DNA of 21,297 nucleotides from positions 1 to 21,297 of the forward strand of contig CAYODE010000047.1 of the NCBI GenBank assembly GCA_964402685.1. The letters run 5' to 3'. This stretch comes from Aestuariivita sp964402685 (GTDB taxonomy: Bacteria > Pseudomonadota > Alphaproteobacteria > Rhodobacterales > Rhodobacteraceae). The first letter of the stretch is position 1. Each line of letters begins with the position of its first letter. Below the pieces are notes generated by a model that saw nothing but the letters and a program-made list of their open reading frames with translations, ran no database searches and was not told the origin of the DNA. The translations under genes were made by a program, and so were the position numbers. Shown piece after piece: positions 14,989 through 21,297 of this stretch.

Positions 14989-16100
14989 TGCGCAATACCG
15001 TGCACGTGGATCTGGGCGAGCGCGCCTATGATGTAGAGATCGGTCCAGGGCTTATCGAGGAGGCCGGAAGTTGGATTGCTCCGCTTTTGGCGCGCCCACG
15101 GGTTGCGGTGCTGACGGATGAAACGGTCGCTGGCTTGCATCTGGAACGGCTTCGCGATGGCCTTTCAAAGGCTGGTATCGACATGGTCTCGCTGGCTTTG
15201 CCCGCAGGTGAGGGGACCAAAAGCTGGCCTCATTTAACGCAATCGGTGGAATGGTTGCTGGACCAGAAGGTCGAACGCCGTGATGTGGTGGTTGCCTTCG
15301 GTGGAGGGGTCATCGGCGACTTGGCAGGATTTGCTGCAGCGATCCTGCGGCGCGGTGTGCGATTTGTGCAAATTCCGACCTCGTTATTGGCCCAAGTTGA
15401 CAGCTCCGTAGGTGGAAAAACGGGTATCAATGCCCCTCAAGGGAAGAATTTGATCGGCGCTTTCCATCAACCCAGCCTCGTTCTGGCGGATACAGATGTT
15501 CTGGGCACACTGACACCACGTGACTTTCTGGCGGGATATGGGGAGGTCGTGAAATACGGTCTTCTTGGAGACGCGGATTTCTTTGATTGGCTTGAGGGGC
15601 AGGGGCCGGCCTTGGCTGAAGGAGATATGGCAGCCCGTGTGCGCGCTGTGACGCGATCAGTCGAGATGAAGGCTCGGATTGTGGAACGGGATGAAACGGA
15701 ACAGGGCGACCGTGCGCTGTTAAATTTGGGCCATACATTCTGCCATGCCTTGGAAGCGGCGACCGGGTATTCCGACAGGTTGTTGCATGGGGAGGGTGTG
15801 GCCATAGGCTGTGCACTGGCCTTTGAGTTGTCATCGCGTTTGGGACTTTGTTCGCAAGAGGCGCCCAGCCGGGTGCGCGCGCACCTGCGTGACATGAAGA
15901 TGAAGACGGAGCTTTCTGATATTCCTGGAGATCTACCAGACGCACACGCATTGTTGGCGCTCATGGCACAGGACAAGAAAGTCGTGGATGGACAATTGCG
16001 GTTCATCTTGGCGCGCGACATCGGGGAGGCGTTCGTTGCAAAAGATGTGCCAAGTGACGCGGTTCTCTCGGTGCTGAACGATGCGCTGGATAAGCGCTGA
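14985..16100 (+). CDS. aroB: 3-dehydroquinate synthase
   Basis: NAD- and Zn-dependent enzyme converting DAHP to 3-dehydroquinate, the second step of the shikimate pathway. Full length (371 residues). Visible motifs are GGGVIGDLAGFAA (NAD binding, about residues 105-117), PTSLLAQVDSSVGGKTGIN (about 130-148) and the three zinc ligands in GYGEVVKYG (Glu), LNLGHTFCHALE (His) and LLHGEGVAIG (His). There are two adjacent ATG codons, 14985 and 14988. GGAGG at 14979-14983 is only one base from the first and four from the second, so 14988 (370 residues) is the better-spaced start. Either way it overlaps the aroK stop, giving coupled translation. Confidence 0.95.
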   Translation: MMRNTVHVDLGERAYDVEIGPGLIEEAGSWIAPLLARPRVAVLTDETVAGLHLERLRDGLSKAGIDMVSLALPAGEGTKSWPHLTQSVEWLLDQKVERRDVVVAFGGGVIGDLAGFAAAILRRGVRFVQIPTSLLAQVDSSVGGKTGINAPQGKNLIGAFHQPSLVLADTDVLGTLTPRDFLAGYGEVVKYGLLGDADFFDWLEGQGPALAEGDMAARVRAVTRSVEMKARIVERDETEQGDRALLNLGHTFCHALEAATGYSDRLLHGEGVAIGCALAFELSSRLGLCSQEAPSRVRAHLRDMKMKTELSDIPGDLPDAHALLALMAQDKKVVDGQLRFILARDIGEAFVAKDVPSDAVLSVLNDALDKR

Positions 16101-16124
16101 ACGGTAAATGCGTCCGCGGCGGTT

Positions 16125-17198
16125 TCAGCGTCCGTTCAAGATCATTAATTCGCCGATATTTTCCCGGGTTACGTAACCGATCACCTGTCCACCGACGGCG
16201 AAAATCGCTACAGCTGGCGCGCCTTGATGTAATCCATCCAAAACCTTCTCCAGACCAGCGTTTAAGGGCAGCATCGGTATCTCTCGCGTCGCCAATTCCG
16301 AAACGCTCAGTGATTTGGCATCTGGGCGCCCCGTCGCGCCAAGTAAGGCAGCACGGGTGAGCACTCCGTACAGTGTTCCATCGGGGTTCAAGACGGGAAA
16401 TTCCGCTTGTGTCGTTCTGATCAACGCTTGTCCTGCGGCTTCCAAACTATCTGTTGGTGCCAGCGCTTCGAATTGGGTGATCATGGCATCCCGCGCCATC
16501 ATGCGCCGCGCGATCGACCGCATGGCAACATCATTGCTTTCCGCGCCAGCTGCAACGAACACAAAAAACGCGATTAAGATCAATAGCGGATTACCAGTGC
16601 TCAGCCCCGCAAATCCAAGGCCAAAGGCAACAATTTGTCCGGCGGTGGCCGCAATACGTGTGGCTCGGACCCGGTTCGTCACGAGACACAGCGCAGCTCG
16701 AAACACGCGACCACCGTCCATCGGAAAAGCGGGGATCATGTTGAACAGAGCGAGAAACAGATTGACCAGGGCCAAGCGTTCCAGAAACGCAGAACCGCTG
16801 TAATCAATTTCTGCCAGGTTTGCCGGATCGCTTCCCGCGCCGAACGCCAGAAAGAAGATCGCCCAAATAACGATGTTCACCGCTGGGCCGGCGAGAGCCA
16901 CAATGATTTCCTGACCCGGCTTTTCAGGCATCCGTTCCAGCCGTGCTAGCCCACCGATCGGTAGCAAAGTTATATCTGGTGTGCGGATCCCATACCGTCG
17001 CGCGGTCAAGGCATGACCAAATTCGTGGGCAATGACGCATACGAAAAGCGACAGAACAAACAAGACGTTTGACAGGGCTGCCCCTGGCCCGCCTTCGGCA
17101 TAGGCCACATACCCCACCCAGGCCAGCAGAAGGAAAAACGTAATATGAACTCTGAGTTCAGAGCCAAAGAGCCGACCGATCGTAAACGACCAGTTCAT
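16125..17198 (-). CDS. Site-2 protease (M50B family) with CBS pair
   Basis: A 357-residue intramembrane zinc metalloprotease. The zinc motif HEFGH is at residues 58-62 and the third-ligand motif N-x-x-P-x-x-P-x-D-G-G is at 153-163 (D161), both next to hydrophobic helices. After a last hydrophobic stretch near 180-220, a CBS pair (about 235-350; MITQFEALAPTDSLEAAGQAL, FPVLNPDGTLYGVLTRA) occupies the C-terminus. This is a layout typical of the CBS-containing S2P subgroup, in which CBS domains may sense nucleotides. It follows ssb on the same strand, separated by a strong hairpin, and converges with aroB over a 24-bp gap. No good Shine-Dalgarno is visible. Natural substrate unknown. Confidence 0.92.
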   Translation of the reverse strand: MNWSFTIGRLFGSELRVHITFFLLLAWVGYVAYAEGGPGAALSNVLFVLSLFVCVIAHEFGHALTARRYGIRTPDITLLPIGGLARLERMPEKPGQEIIVALAGPAVNIVIWAIFFLAFGAGSDPANLAEIDYSGSAFLERLALVNLFLALFNMIPAFPMDGGRVFRAALCLVTNRVRATRIAATAGQIVAFGLGFAGLSTGNPLLILIAFFVFVAAGAESNDVAMRSIARRMMARDAMITQFEALAPTDSLEAAGQALIRTTQAEFPVLNPDGTLYGVLTRAALLGATGRPDAKSLSVSELATREIPMLPLNAGLEKVLDGLHQGAPAVAIFAVGGQVIGYVTRENIGELMILNGR

Positions 17199-17212
17199 CT
17201 CAGGATAGTAGT

Positions 17213-17236
17213 CAGCACGCCTTTGCTGGCGTGCTG
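17213..17236 (-). terminator. Strong hairpin between ssb and the site-2 protease gene
   Basis: Perfect 9-bp stem CAGCACGCC (17213-17221) with GGCGTGCTG (17228-17236), 6-base loop. It begins ten bases after the ssb stop and ends 14 bases before the protease start. There is no T-run on either side, so it is not a textbook intrinsic terminator. It may protect the ssb mRNA 3' end or lower protease expression. Confidence 0.5.
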
Positions 17237-17246
17237 TTCAACAGAT

Positions 17247-17732
17247 TTAAAACGGGATTTCATCATCCAAGTCACGCGACGGAGCAGGGCTGCTGCCGCC
17301 CATATTGTCGGATGGACCGCTATCGTAGCCACCGTATCCGCCACCAGAACCACCGATTTGACCGCCGCCTCCGGCACCGTCACGTCCATCAAGAAACGTC
17401 ATCTCGCCCGCATAAGGGCGCAGTACAACTTCGGTTGAATACCGGTCCTGACCGGACTGATCCTGCCATTTACGCGTTTCGAGCTTACCCTCGATATACA
17501 CTTTCGACCCTTTGCGCAGATACTGTTCTGCGAGACGTGCAAGGTTCTCGTTAAAAATCGCGACACTGTGCCATTCGGTCCGCTCACGGCGTTCGCCTGT
17601 GTTGCGATCTTTCCAGTTTTCCGATGTTGCGATGCGCAGATTGCAAACTTTACCACCGTTCTGAAAAGTTCGCACTTCAGGGTCGCGCCCCAGATTGCCG
17701 ATAAGTATGACTTTGTTGACTGATCCAGCCAT
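17247..17732 (-). CDS. ssb: Single-stranded DNA-binding protein
   Basis: Coats single-stranded DNA in replication, recombination and repair, working as a tetramer. The 161-residue protein has an OB fold over about residues 1-110 (MAGSVNKVILIGNLGRDPEV, RTEWHSVAIF, LRKGSKVYIEGKLETRKWQD). A glycine-rich flexible linker follows, then the acidic tail DLDDEIPF, which recruits partner proteins. All key parts are present. It is divergent from the lytic transglycosylase gene. The 5' leader contains an inverted repeat (17781-17801). I saw no alphaproteobacterial LexA box of the GTTC-N7-GTTC type upstream. Confidence 0.96.
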   Translation of the reverse strand: MAGSVNKVILIGNLGRDPEVRTFQNGGKVCNLRIATSENWKDRNTGERRERTEWHSVAIFNENLARLAEQYLRKGSKVYIEGKLETRKWQDQSGQDRYSTEVVLRPYAGEMTFLDGRDGAGGGGQIGGSGGGYGGYDSGPSDNMGGSSPAPSRDLDDEIPF

Positions 17733-17780
17733 GATGCCCCCCGTTTATGATTACATGTTGCCGGAGACCTGAAATCGAAT

Positions 17781-17801
17781 CTCACCCGGCGTTTGGGTGA
17801 G
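17781..17801 (-). promoter_or_regulatory. Inverted repeat in the ssb leader
   Basis: CTCACCC (17781-17787), 7-base spacer, GGGTGAG (17795-17801): perfect 7-bp arms 48 bp upstream of the ssb ATG. It could be a leader hairpin or an operator. There is no T-run for a terminator. Confidence 0.35.
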
Positions 17802-17857
17802 CCTACACTCTCCCTCAAGGCCTTAAAACTGGTTAACGGGGCTCGTTTGCAGAGGGA

Positions 17858-17886
17858 TTGGCAAAAAGTTAATAAAATCTTATAGT
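17858..17886 (+). promoter_or_regulatory. Sigma-70-type promoter for the lytic transglycosylase gene
   Basis: TTGGCA (17858-17863), exactly 17 bp, TATAGT (17881-17886). Each hexamer is close to consensus (four of six and five of six) and the spacer is AT-rich. The expected transcript start near 17893 gives a leader of about 27 bases. Confidence 0.65.
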
Positions 17887-17919
17887 CAGATGCGGAATTG
17901 ACCTGGGGCACGGCTTATC

Positions 17920-18504
17920 ATGAAAAGACTGACAACTGCAGTCATGCTGTTCGGTTTGATTGCGCCTGCCACCGCTTCGGCGGACATCTTCTCCACCAAA
18001 AGTCGCAAGCAGCTGTTCAAGTCGCAAACCAAAGTGCTGGATACGCGTGCGTCCACGCAATATGCGGGCTCGGTGCGGTTGCAGCCCCAGACAATATACG
18101 CACCCGGAGCCGGCGGGATACCTCAGTACAATGGCAAGTACCGCGGCCAATACTTGAACATGGCGCGGGAGGCCGCGCGACGGCATGGCATTCCAGAAGA
18201 TCTTTTCCTTCGCCTGGTGCAGCAGGAGTCCGGGTGGAACCCTCGGGCGCGATCGCATAAAGGTGCGATGGGACTTGCACAGTTAATGCCAGCCACGGCA
18301 CGATATTTGCGGGTCGATCCCAATGATCCCAAGGACAATCTGGAAGGTGGCGCGCGGTACCTTGCGGAACAGTATCGCACGTTTGGCTCATGGCGTCTGG
18401 CGCTTGCCGCATATAACGCGGGCCCGGAAGCTGTCAAAAAGCATAACGGCGTGCCGCCGTACCGCGAAACCAAAAACTACGTGCGGATTATTCTGGGCAG
18501 TTAA
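17920..18504 (+). CDS. Exported lytic transglycosylase (SLT family)
   Basis: Cleaves peptidoglycan glycan strands non-hydrolytically in the periplasm. The 194-residue protein has a signal peptide (1-21, MKRLTTAVMLFG core, cleavage after ASA), a basic low-complexity region to about residue 75, then the SLT domain. Motifs are LVQQESGWNPRARS with catalytic Glu103, GAMGLAQLMPATA, DNLEGGARYLAEQY and ALAAYNAGPEAVKK. These match the MltC/MltE-like family 1 transglycosylases. No lipobox is present, so it is probably soluble in the periplasm. A good promoter lies 34 bp upstream. It is divergent from ssb and 102 bp before the sulfotransferase-like gene. Confidence 0.92.
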   Translation: MKRLTTAVMLFGLIAPATASADIFSTKSRKQLFKSQTKVLDTRASTQYAGSVRLQPQTIYAPGAGGIPQYNGKYRGQYLNMAREAARRHGIPEDLFLRLVQQESGWNPRARSHKGAMGLAQLMPATARYLRVDPNDPKDNLEGGARYLAEQYRTFGSWRLALAAYNAGPEAVKKHNGVPPYRETKNYVRIILGS

Positions 18505-18545
18505 GTCAGCCCTTTACGTCAGATTCACAGCTGTCGCATAGGCAT

Positions 18546-18566
18546 CGTTCATCTTGTTGATGAATG
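18546..18566 (+). promoter_or_regulatory. Hairpin next to the ribosome-binding site before the sulfotransferase gene
   Basis: CGTTCATC (18546-18553), loop TTGTT, GATGAATG (18559-18566), eight pairs with one G-U. The last base is the first G of a GGAG at 18566-18569. A T-run (TTTTT) comes seven bases after the stem, too far for a good terminator. It may influence translation of the next gene. Confidence 0.3.
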
Positions 18567-18606
18567 GAGACCTTTTTACATGGTTGCAGCGCCGCGCGTT
18601 CATTAG

Positions 18607-19986
18607 TTGAACGATACGCCCTCCAGCTCAGATCTTATCACGCGCCTTATGTCCGACGGAGCGTATGACGCCGCTTTGTCGATGCTGACACCCAAGATCG
18701 AACGCGGCCTTGCTGATCCTGTGGCTTTGGATCAAGCCGCGACATGCCATTGGCACCTGCAAGAGGGTGTGCTTGCTATGAATTTGATGCAACAGATCGT
18801 CGACAGCTGGCCACAGGTCGGTGCGCCTTGCGTGAAGCTGGCATCCTATGCTGCCAGCTGCGGTGAACGGGAACGGGCTTTGCGTACGCTTCAACTGGCA
18901 TTTCGACGTGGTCACAAAACGGCACAATCACTTGCCCTGTTGAACCGAGTGGACCCAATTGCACCCAAAAGTGCAAACGCGCGCCGGCTTAAGGCGATGG
19001 CCGAGTCCTGTCATATGCCAAATCTGGATCGCGCCATTGCCCGAAATACTTTGGGCAAGATCGAGGAACGGGCAGGGCGATTCCGAGCAGCGTTCAGGTG
19101 GTTTGCGTCGGCCAATCAATTGCACGGAAATGCCTATCGCCCGCGGGATGTTTCGGCGCTTGTAGCAGGCCAAATCCTGAACTTTGATCCTCAACTATTA
19201 CCAAAGGGAGCCGCCGCGACAGAGCCGCGGATGCTCTTCATTACGGGCCTTCCTCGGTCTGGAACAACCGTTTTGGAACACAGCCTGTCCCGCCATCCAC
19301 AGGTCCGTGCATTGGGCGAAAGCCGTGCGCTCTCCCGGACTGTTATGGCTATGCGCCGTCGAAACGCCACCGCAGGACTTTGGGATTGGTTTGGACGTTT
19401 GCGCGATGCGGACCGGCTGGCCTTTCAACGAAAGTTCTTGTCTTATCTTCCTCTCAACGCGCGAAAGGACCGTCGCGTGCTCGTCTTTAAAATGCCGTTG
19501 GATTGCTTTGACATTGGGGCGGCAGCCTGGCTCTGGCCAAAGGCAAGGTTCCTTCATATCTCTCGCCACCCTTTGGATACGGGGCTCTCGAATTTTACAA
19601 CTCTGTTTCATGACGGCCATGCGTATTCGCGTCGCCTAGAGTGGATCGCACATATGATCCGTGCAGTTGATCGGTCGGTCGATGATTATACTGGTAAACT
19701 CGGACATGCCTTGCGCCAACAGTCTTACCGATCGTTGGTTGAAGATCCGGAAGGGCAGTTGAAAGCCGTTCTGAAGCATGTTGAGTTGCCGTGGGAGCCC
19801 GCATGCCTAGTGCCTGAAATGGGAACAAAGCCCGTCCAGACGGCCTCGATCGGGCAAATTGGCTTTGGGATCAATACGCGCGGCCTGAACAAGTGGAAAA
19901 AGTACGAGGCGCAACTGGTCCCTTTGAGCAAAGCCCTCGGGGCTGACTGGATCACTCAGTGGGAAGAACACGACTATAGTCTTTGA
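18607..19986 (+). CDS. TPR-like/sulfotransferase-domain protein
   Basis: A 459-residue cytosolic protein. The N-terminal about 200 residues are helical and TPR-like (DAALSMLTPKIERGLADPVA, LGKIEERAGRFRAAFRWFAS). The C-terminal half is a PAPS-dependent sulfotransferase fold: FITGLPRSGTTVLEHSLSRH (about 210-230, 5'-phosphosulfate loop) and FLHISRHPLDTGLSNF (about 314-329, 3'-phosphate site with R and S). The acceptor is unknown. Start choice is awkward: TAG at 18604-18606 is in frame directly before the TTG at 18607. The upstream in-frame ATG 18580 has an ideal GGAGA nine bases away but would make only MVAAPRVH before that stop. ATG 18649 is an alternative without a ribosome-binding site. It converges with the ABC ATPase gene over a shared terminator. 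Confidence 0.85.
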   Translation: MNDTPSSSDLITRLMSDGAYDAALSMLTPKIERGLADPVALDQAATCHWHLQEGVLAMNLMQQIVDSWPQVGAPCVKLASYAASCGERERALRTLQLAFRRGHKTAQSLALLNRVDPIAPKSANARRLKAMAESCHMPNLDRAIARNTLGKIEERAGRFRAAFRWFASANQLHGNAYRPRDVSALVAGQILNFDPQLLPKGAAATEPRMLFITGLPRSGTTVLEHSLSRHPQVRALGESRALSRTVMAMRRRNATAGLWDWFGRLRDADRLAFQRKFLSYLPLNARKDRRVLVFKMPLDCFDIGAAAWLWPKARFLHISRHPLDTGLSNFTTLFHDGHAYSRRLEWIAHMIRAVDRSVDDYTGKLGHALRQQSYRSLVEDPEGQLKAVLKHVELPWEPACLVPEMGTKPVQTASIGQIGFGINTRGLNKWKKYEAQLVPLSKALGADWITQWEEHDYSL

Positions 19987-19993
19987 AAAGAAA

Positions 19994-20020
19994 ACGAGCC
20001 GCCCAATCTGGACGGCTCGT
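19994..20020 (-). terminator. Rho-independent terminator for the ABC ATPase gene
   Basis: ACGAGCCG (19994-20001) pairs with CGGCTCGT (20013-20020); a CC/GG pair inside the loop can extend it. Read on the minus strand the stem is followed by TTTCTTTTC, a U-rich tract. It lies 20 bp after the minus-strand ABC stop and just beyond the sulfotransferase stop. It may also slow plus-strand transcription, but lacks a T-run on that side. Confidence 0.75.
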
Positions 20021-20040
20021 ACGTGTTTAGCAGCACCCGA

Positions 20041-21297
20041 TTATTCGGCCGCAACCTTGATGACTGGTTCCATCCGGTTGAGGACAGACTCTGCCAGGTG
20101 GCATTTAACCTGATGGTTGCCATCGAGTGTCCGAACCGGTGGGACTTCTTTCTCGCAAAGCCCACCCGGAACCTCGGATTTCCAGCGGCACCGTGTTTGG
20201 AACGGACAGCCAGGCGGCGGGTTCATCGCCGACGGAATGTCGCCTTCCAGAACGATATGCTGTTTTTCGATCGACGTATCCGCGATCGGCACGGCGCTCA
20301 ACAACGCTTCGGTGTAGGGATGATAGGGCGGTGAGAAGACTTGTTCCGTCGTCCCCAGTTCGACCACATGTCCCAGATACATCACCATGACGCGGTCTGA
20401 CAGATACCGCACAATCGATAAGTCGTGCGAAATGAAGAGCAGCGTTGTTTTCTGTTCGCGCTGGATCTCCATCAACAGATCTGTGACCGCCGCTTGCACC
20501 GACACATCAAGCGCCGACACGGGTTCGTCCGCTACCACGATGCGCGCATCACCGGCAAAGGCGCGTGCGATCCCGACACGCTGCTTCTGTCCGCCCGACA
20601 ATTGTCGGGGCATCCGGTCGGCAAAGGCGCGCGGCAGCTTCACCAGATCCAAAAGCTCCAGCATACGCTGTTTGCGTTCGCGATCATTCTCGCCGATTCC
20701 AAAGATCTCCAGCGCGCGGATGATCTGCCGACCGACCGTCATCGACGGGTTCAACGTGTCAAACGGGTTTTGGAACACCATTTGCACTTCGCCGACCGTC
20801 TTCGCATCACGCTCCTCAATCGGCACGCTTTCGATATTGCGATTGTCGAGCAGGATTTGGCCTTCTGTCGCCGTCTCCAGCCCCATCAACACTTTGGCGA
20901 ACGTGGACTTGCCGCATCCAGACTCGCCCACGATGGCAAGGGTCTCGGATTCGCGTGCTTCAAACGACAAGGTCTCGTTCGCTTTAACCACCTTCTTGTC
21001 GCCACCGCCAAAGAGCGCGTTTGCGGCAACCTCATAATATTTCTTGAGGTTATCCATCTTCAGAACGACATCGCCGATCTCGCCCTTGTCCTTCTGCTCC
21101 GACGCAACAAGGGGCGCGTTCCAATCAATTTCCTGGAACTTCAAACAACGCGTTGCGTGCCTGTCGTTGCCTGGCACGTCGAACATGGGGATATCGCCTT
21201 GATTGCAGCGCCCTTCCTCAAAGTAGTCGCAGCGCGGGCCAAAGTTACATCCTGGTGGTCGTTCATGGGGCAGGGGAAAGTTGCCCGGAATAGCGAC
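20041..21297 (-). CDS. Peptide/nickel-type ABC importer ATPase, tandem-domain (5' truncated)
   Basis: The energising subunit of a Dpp/Opp-type importer. The visible second ATPase module has Walker A GESGCGKST, the Q-loop QMVFQNPFDTLNPSMTVG, the signature LSGGQKQR, Walker B RIVVADEP, the H-loop SHDLS and a C-terminal oligopeptide extension GCPFQTRCRWKSEVPGGLC. An ATG at 21186 could start a 381-residue protein, but the frame stays open to the window edge. Its 37 further codons read VAIPGNFPLPHERPPGCNFG, then PRCDYFEEGRC. That is the Cys-rich C-terminal extension of another such ATPase, continuing into CLKFQEIDW. The protein is therefore a fused DppD-DppF-like tandem, with the first module beyond the window. 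Permease and binding-protein genes are expected nearby; the substrate is not determined. Confidence 0.9.
   Translation of the reverse strand, partial: VAIPGNFPLPHERPPGCNFGPRCDYFEEGRCNQGDIPMFDVPGNDRHATRCLKFQEIDWNAPLVASEQKDKGEIGDVVLKMDNLKKYYEVAANALFGGGDKKVVKANETLSFEARESETLAIVGESGCGKSTFAKVLMGLETATEGQILLDNRNIESVPIEERDAKTVGEVQMVFQNPFDTLNPSMTVGRQIIRALEIFGIGENDRERKQRMLELLDLVKLPRAFADRMPRQLSGGQKQRVGIARAFAGDARIVVADEPVSALDVSVQAAVTDLLMEIQREQKTTLLFISHDLSIVRYLSDRVMVMYLGHVVELGTTEQVFSPPYHPYTEALLSAVPIADTSIEKQHIVLEGDIPSAMNPPPGCPFQTRCRWKSEVPGGLCEKEVPPVRTLDGNHQVKCHLAESVLNRMEPVIKVAAE

Noticed and set aside
18546..18575. Intrinsic terminator after the lytic transglycosylase gene
   Set aside because: The stem is weak (AT-rich, one G-U) and the T-run begins seven bases after it, so termination is doubtful; kept only as a hairpin near a ribosome-binding site.
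20594..20609. 16-bp perfect palindrome CCCGACAATTGTCGGG, similar in arms to the candidate operator
   Set aside because: It encodes part of the conserved ABC signature region and has a 2-bp rather than 5-bp spacing between CGACA and TGTCG; coincidence of codon choice is enough.
20387..21037. 216-codon plus-strand frame antisense to the ABC ATPase
   Set aside because: Very Ser/Arg-rich and directly opposite conserved Walker and signature motifs.
1..21297. CRISPR arrays, tRNA/rRNA genes, insertion sequences
   Set aside because: No spaced repeat series, cloverleaf-like intergenic sequence, transposase or terminal inverted repeats were seen in the short intergenic spaces.

Overview
The window looks like a piece of chromosome from a marine alphaproteobacterium of the Rhodobacterales (Roseobacter-type). 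The evidence is moderately high GC, dense ATGA-coupled operons, several proteins of Rhodobacterales character (a 49-residue membrane protein, aroK-aroB beside xerD, FAD/GcvT fusion demethylases) and a peptide-type ABC transporter. This is inferred from protein character alone; no database was consulted. No rRNA, tRNA, CRISPR array, insertion sequence or prophage gene was seen.

Layout. Bases 1-2153 (+) hold the 3' end of an Mrp/Mnh multisubunit Na+/H+ antiporter operon (mnhD partial, mnhE, mnhF, mnhG), with ATGA overlaps at all three junctions. A MobA-like nucleotidyltransferase (2200-2808, -) converges on it. Bases 2848-8608 form a methylamine/glycine-betaine-type module. Two paralogous ~800-residue FAD dehydrogenase/GcvT fusions (802 aa on -, 804 aa on +) flank a secreted YHS-domain protein. 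Each paralog has the inverted repeat CGACA-N5-TGTCG 64-73 bp upstream of its start, which suggests one shared regulator.

Bases 8628-14317 (-) are a run reading: 49-aa membrane protein, exported 504-aa protein of unknown function, xerD, a CNNM/CorC-type CBS protein, then a 12-TM-like MFS/BT1-type transporter. Divergent from it, aroK-aroB (14398-16100, +) encode two shikimate-pathway steps. Converging on aroB is a CBS-containing site-2 protease (16125-17198, -), which lies downstream of ssb (17247-17732, -) with a strong hairpin between them. A lytic transglycosylase (17920-18504, +) has a good sigma-70-like promoter. It is followed by a TPR-like/sulfotransferase protein (18607-19986, +) whose start is unusual. 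The window ends inside an ABC transporter ATPase (20041-21297, -) that reads through the window edge. The visible upstream residues show it is the second half of a tandem two-ATPase peptide-importer protein.

Most of the window is ordinary housekeeping. The part most worth following up is 5257-6193: the shared operator, a direct repeat with an 11-bp period, and a long leader hairpin ahead of the YHS gene.
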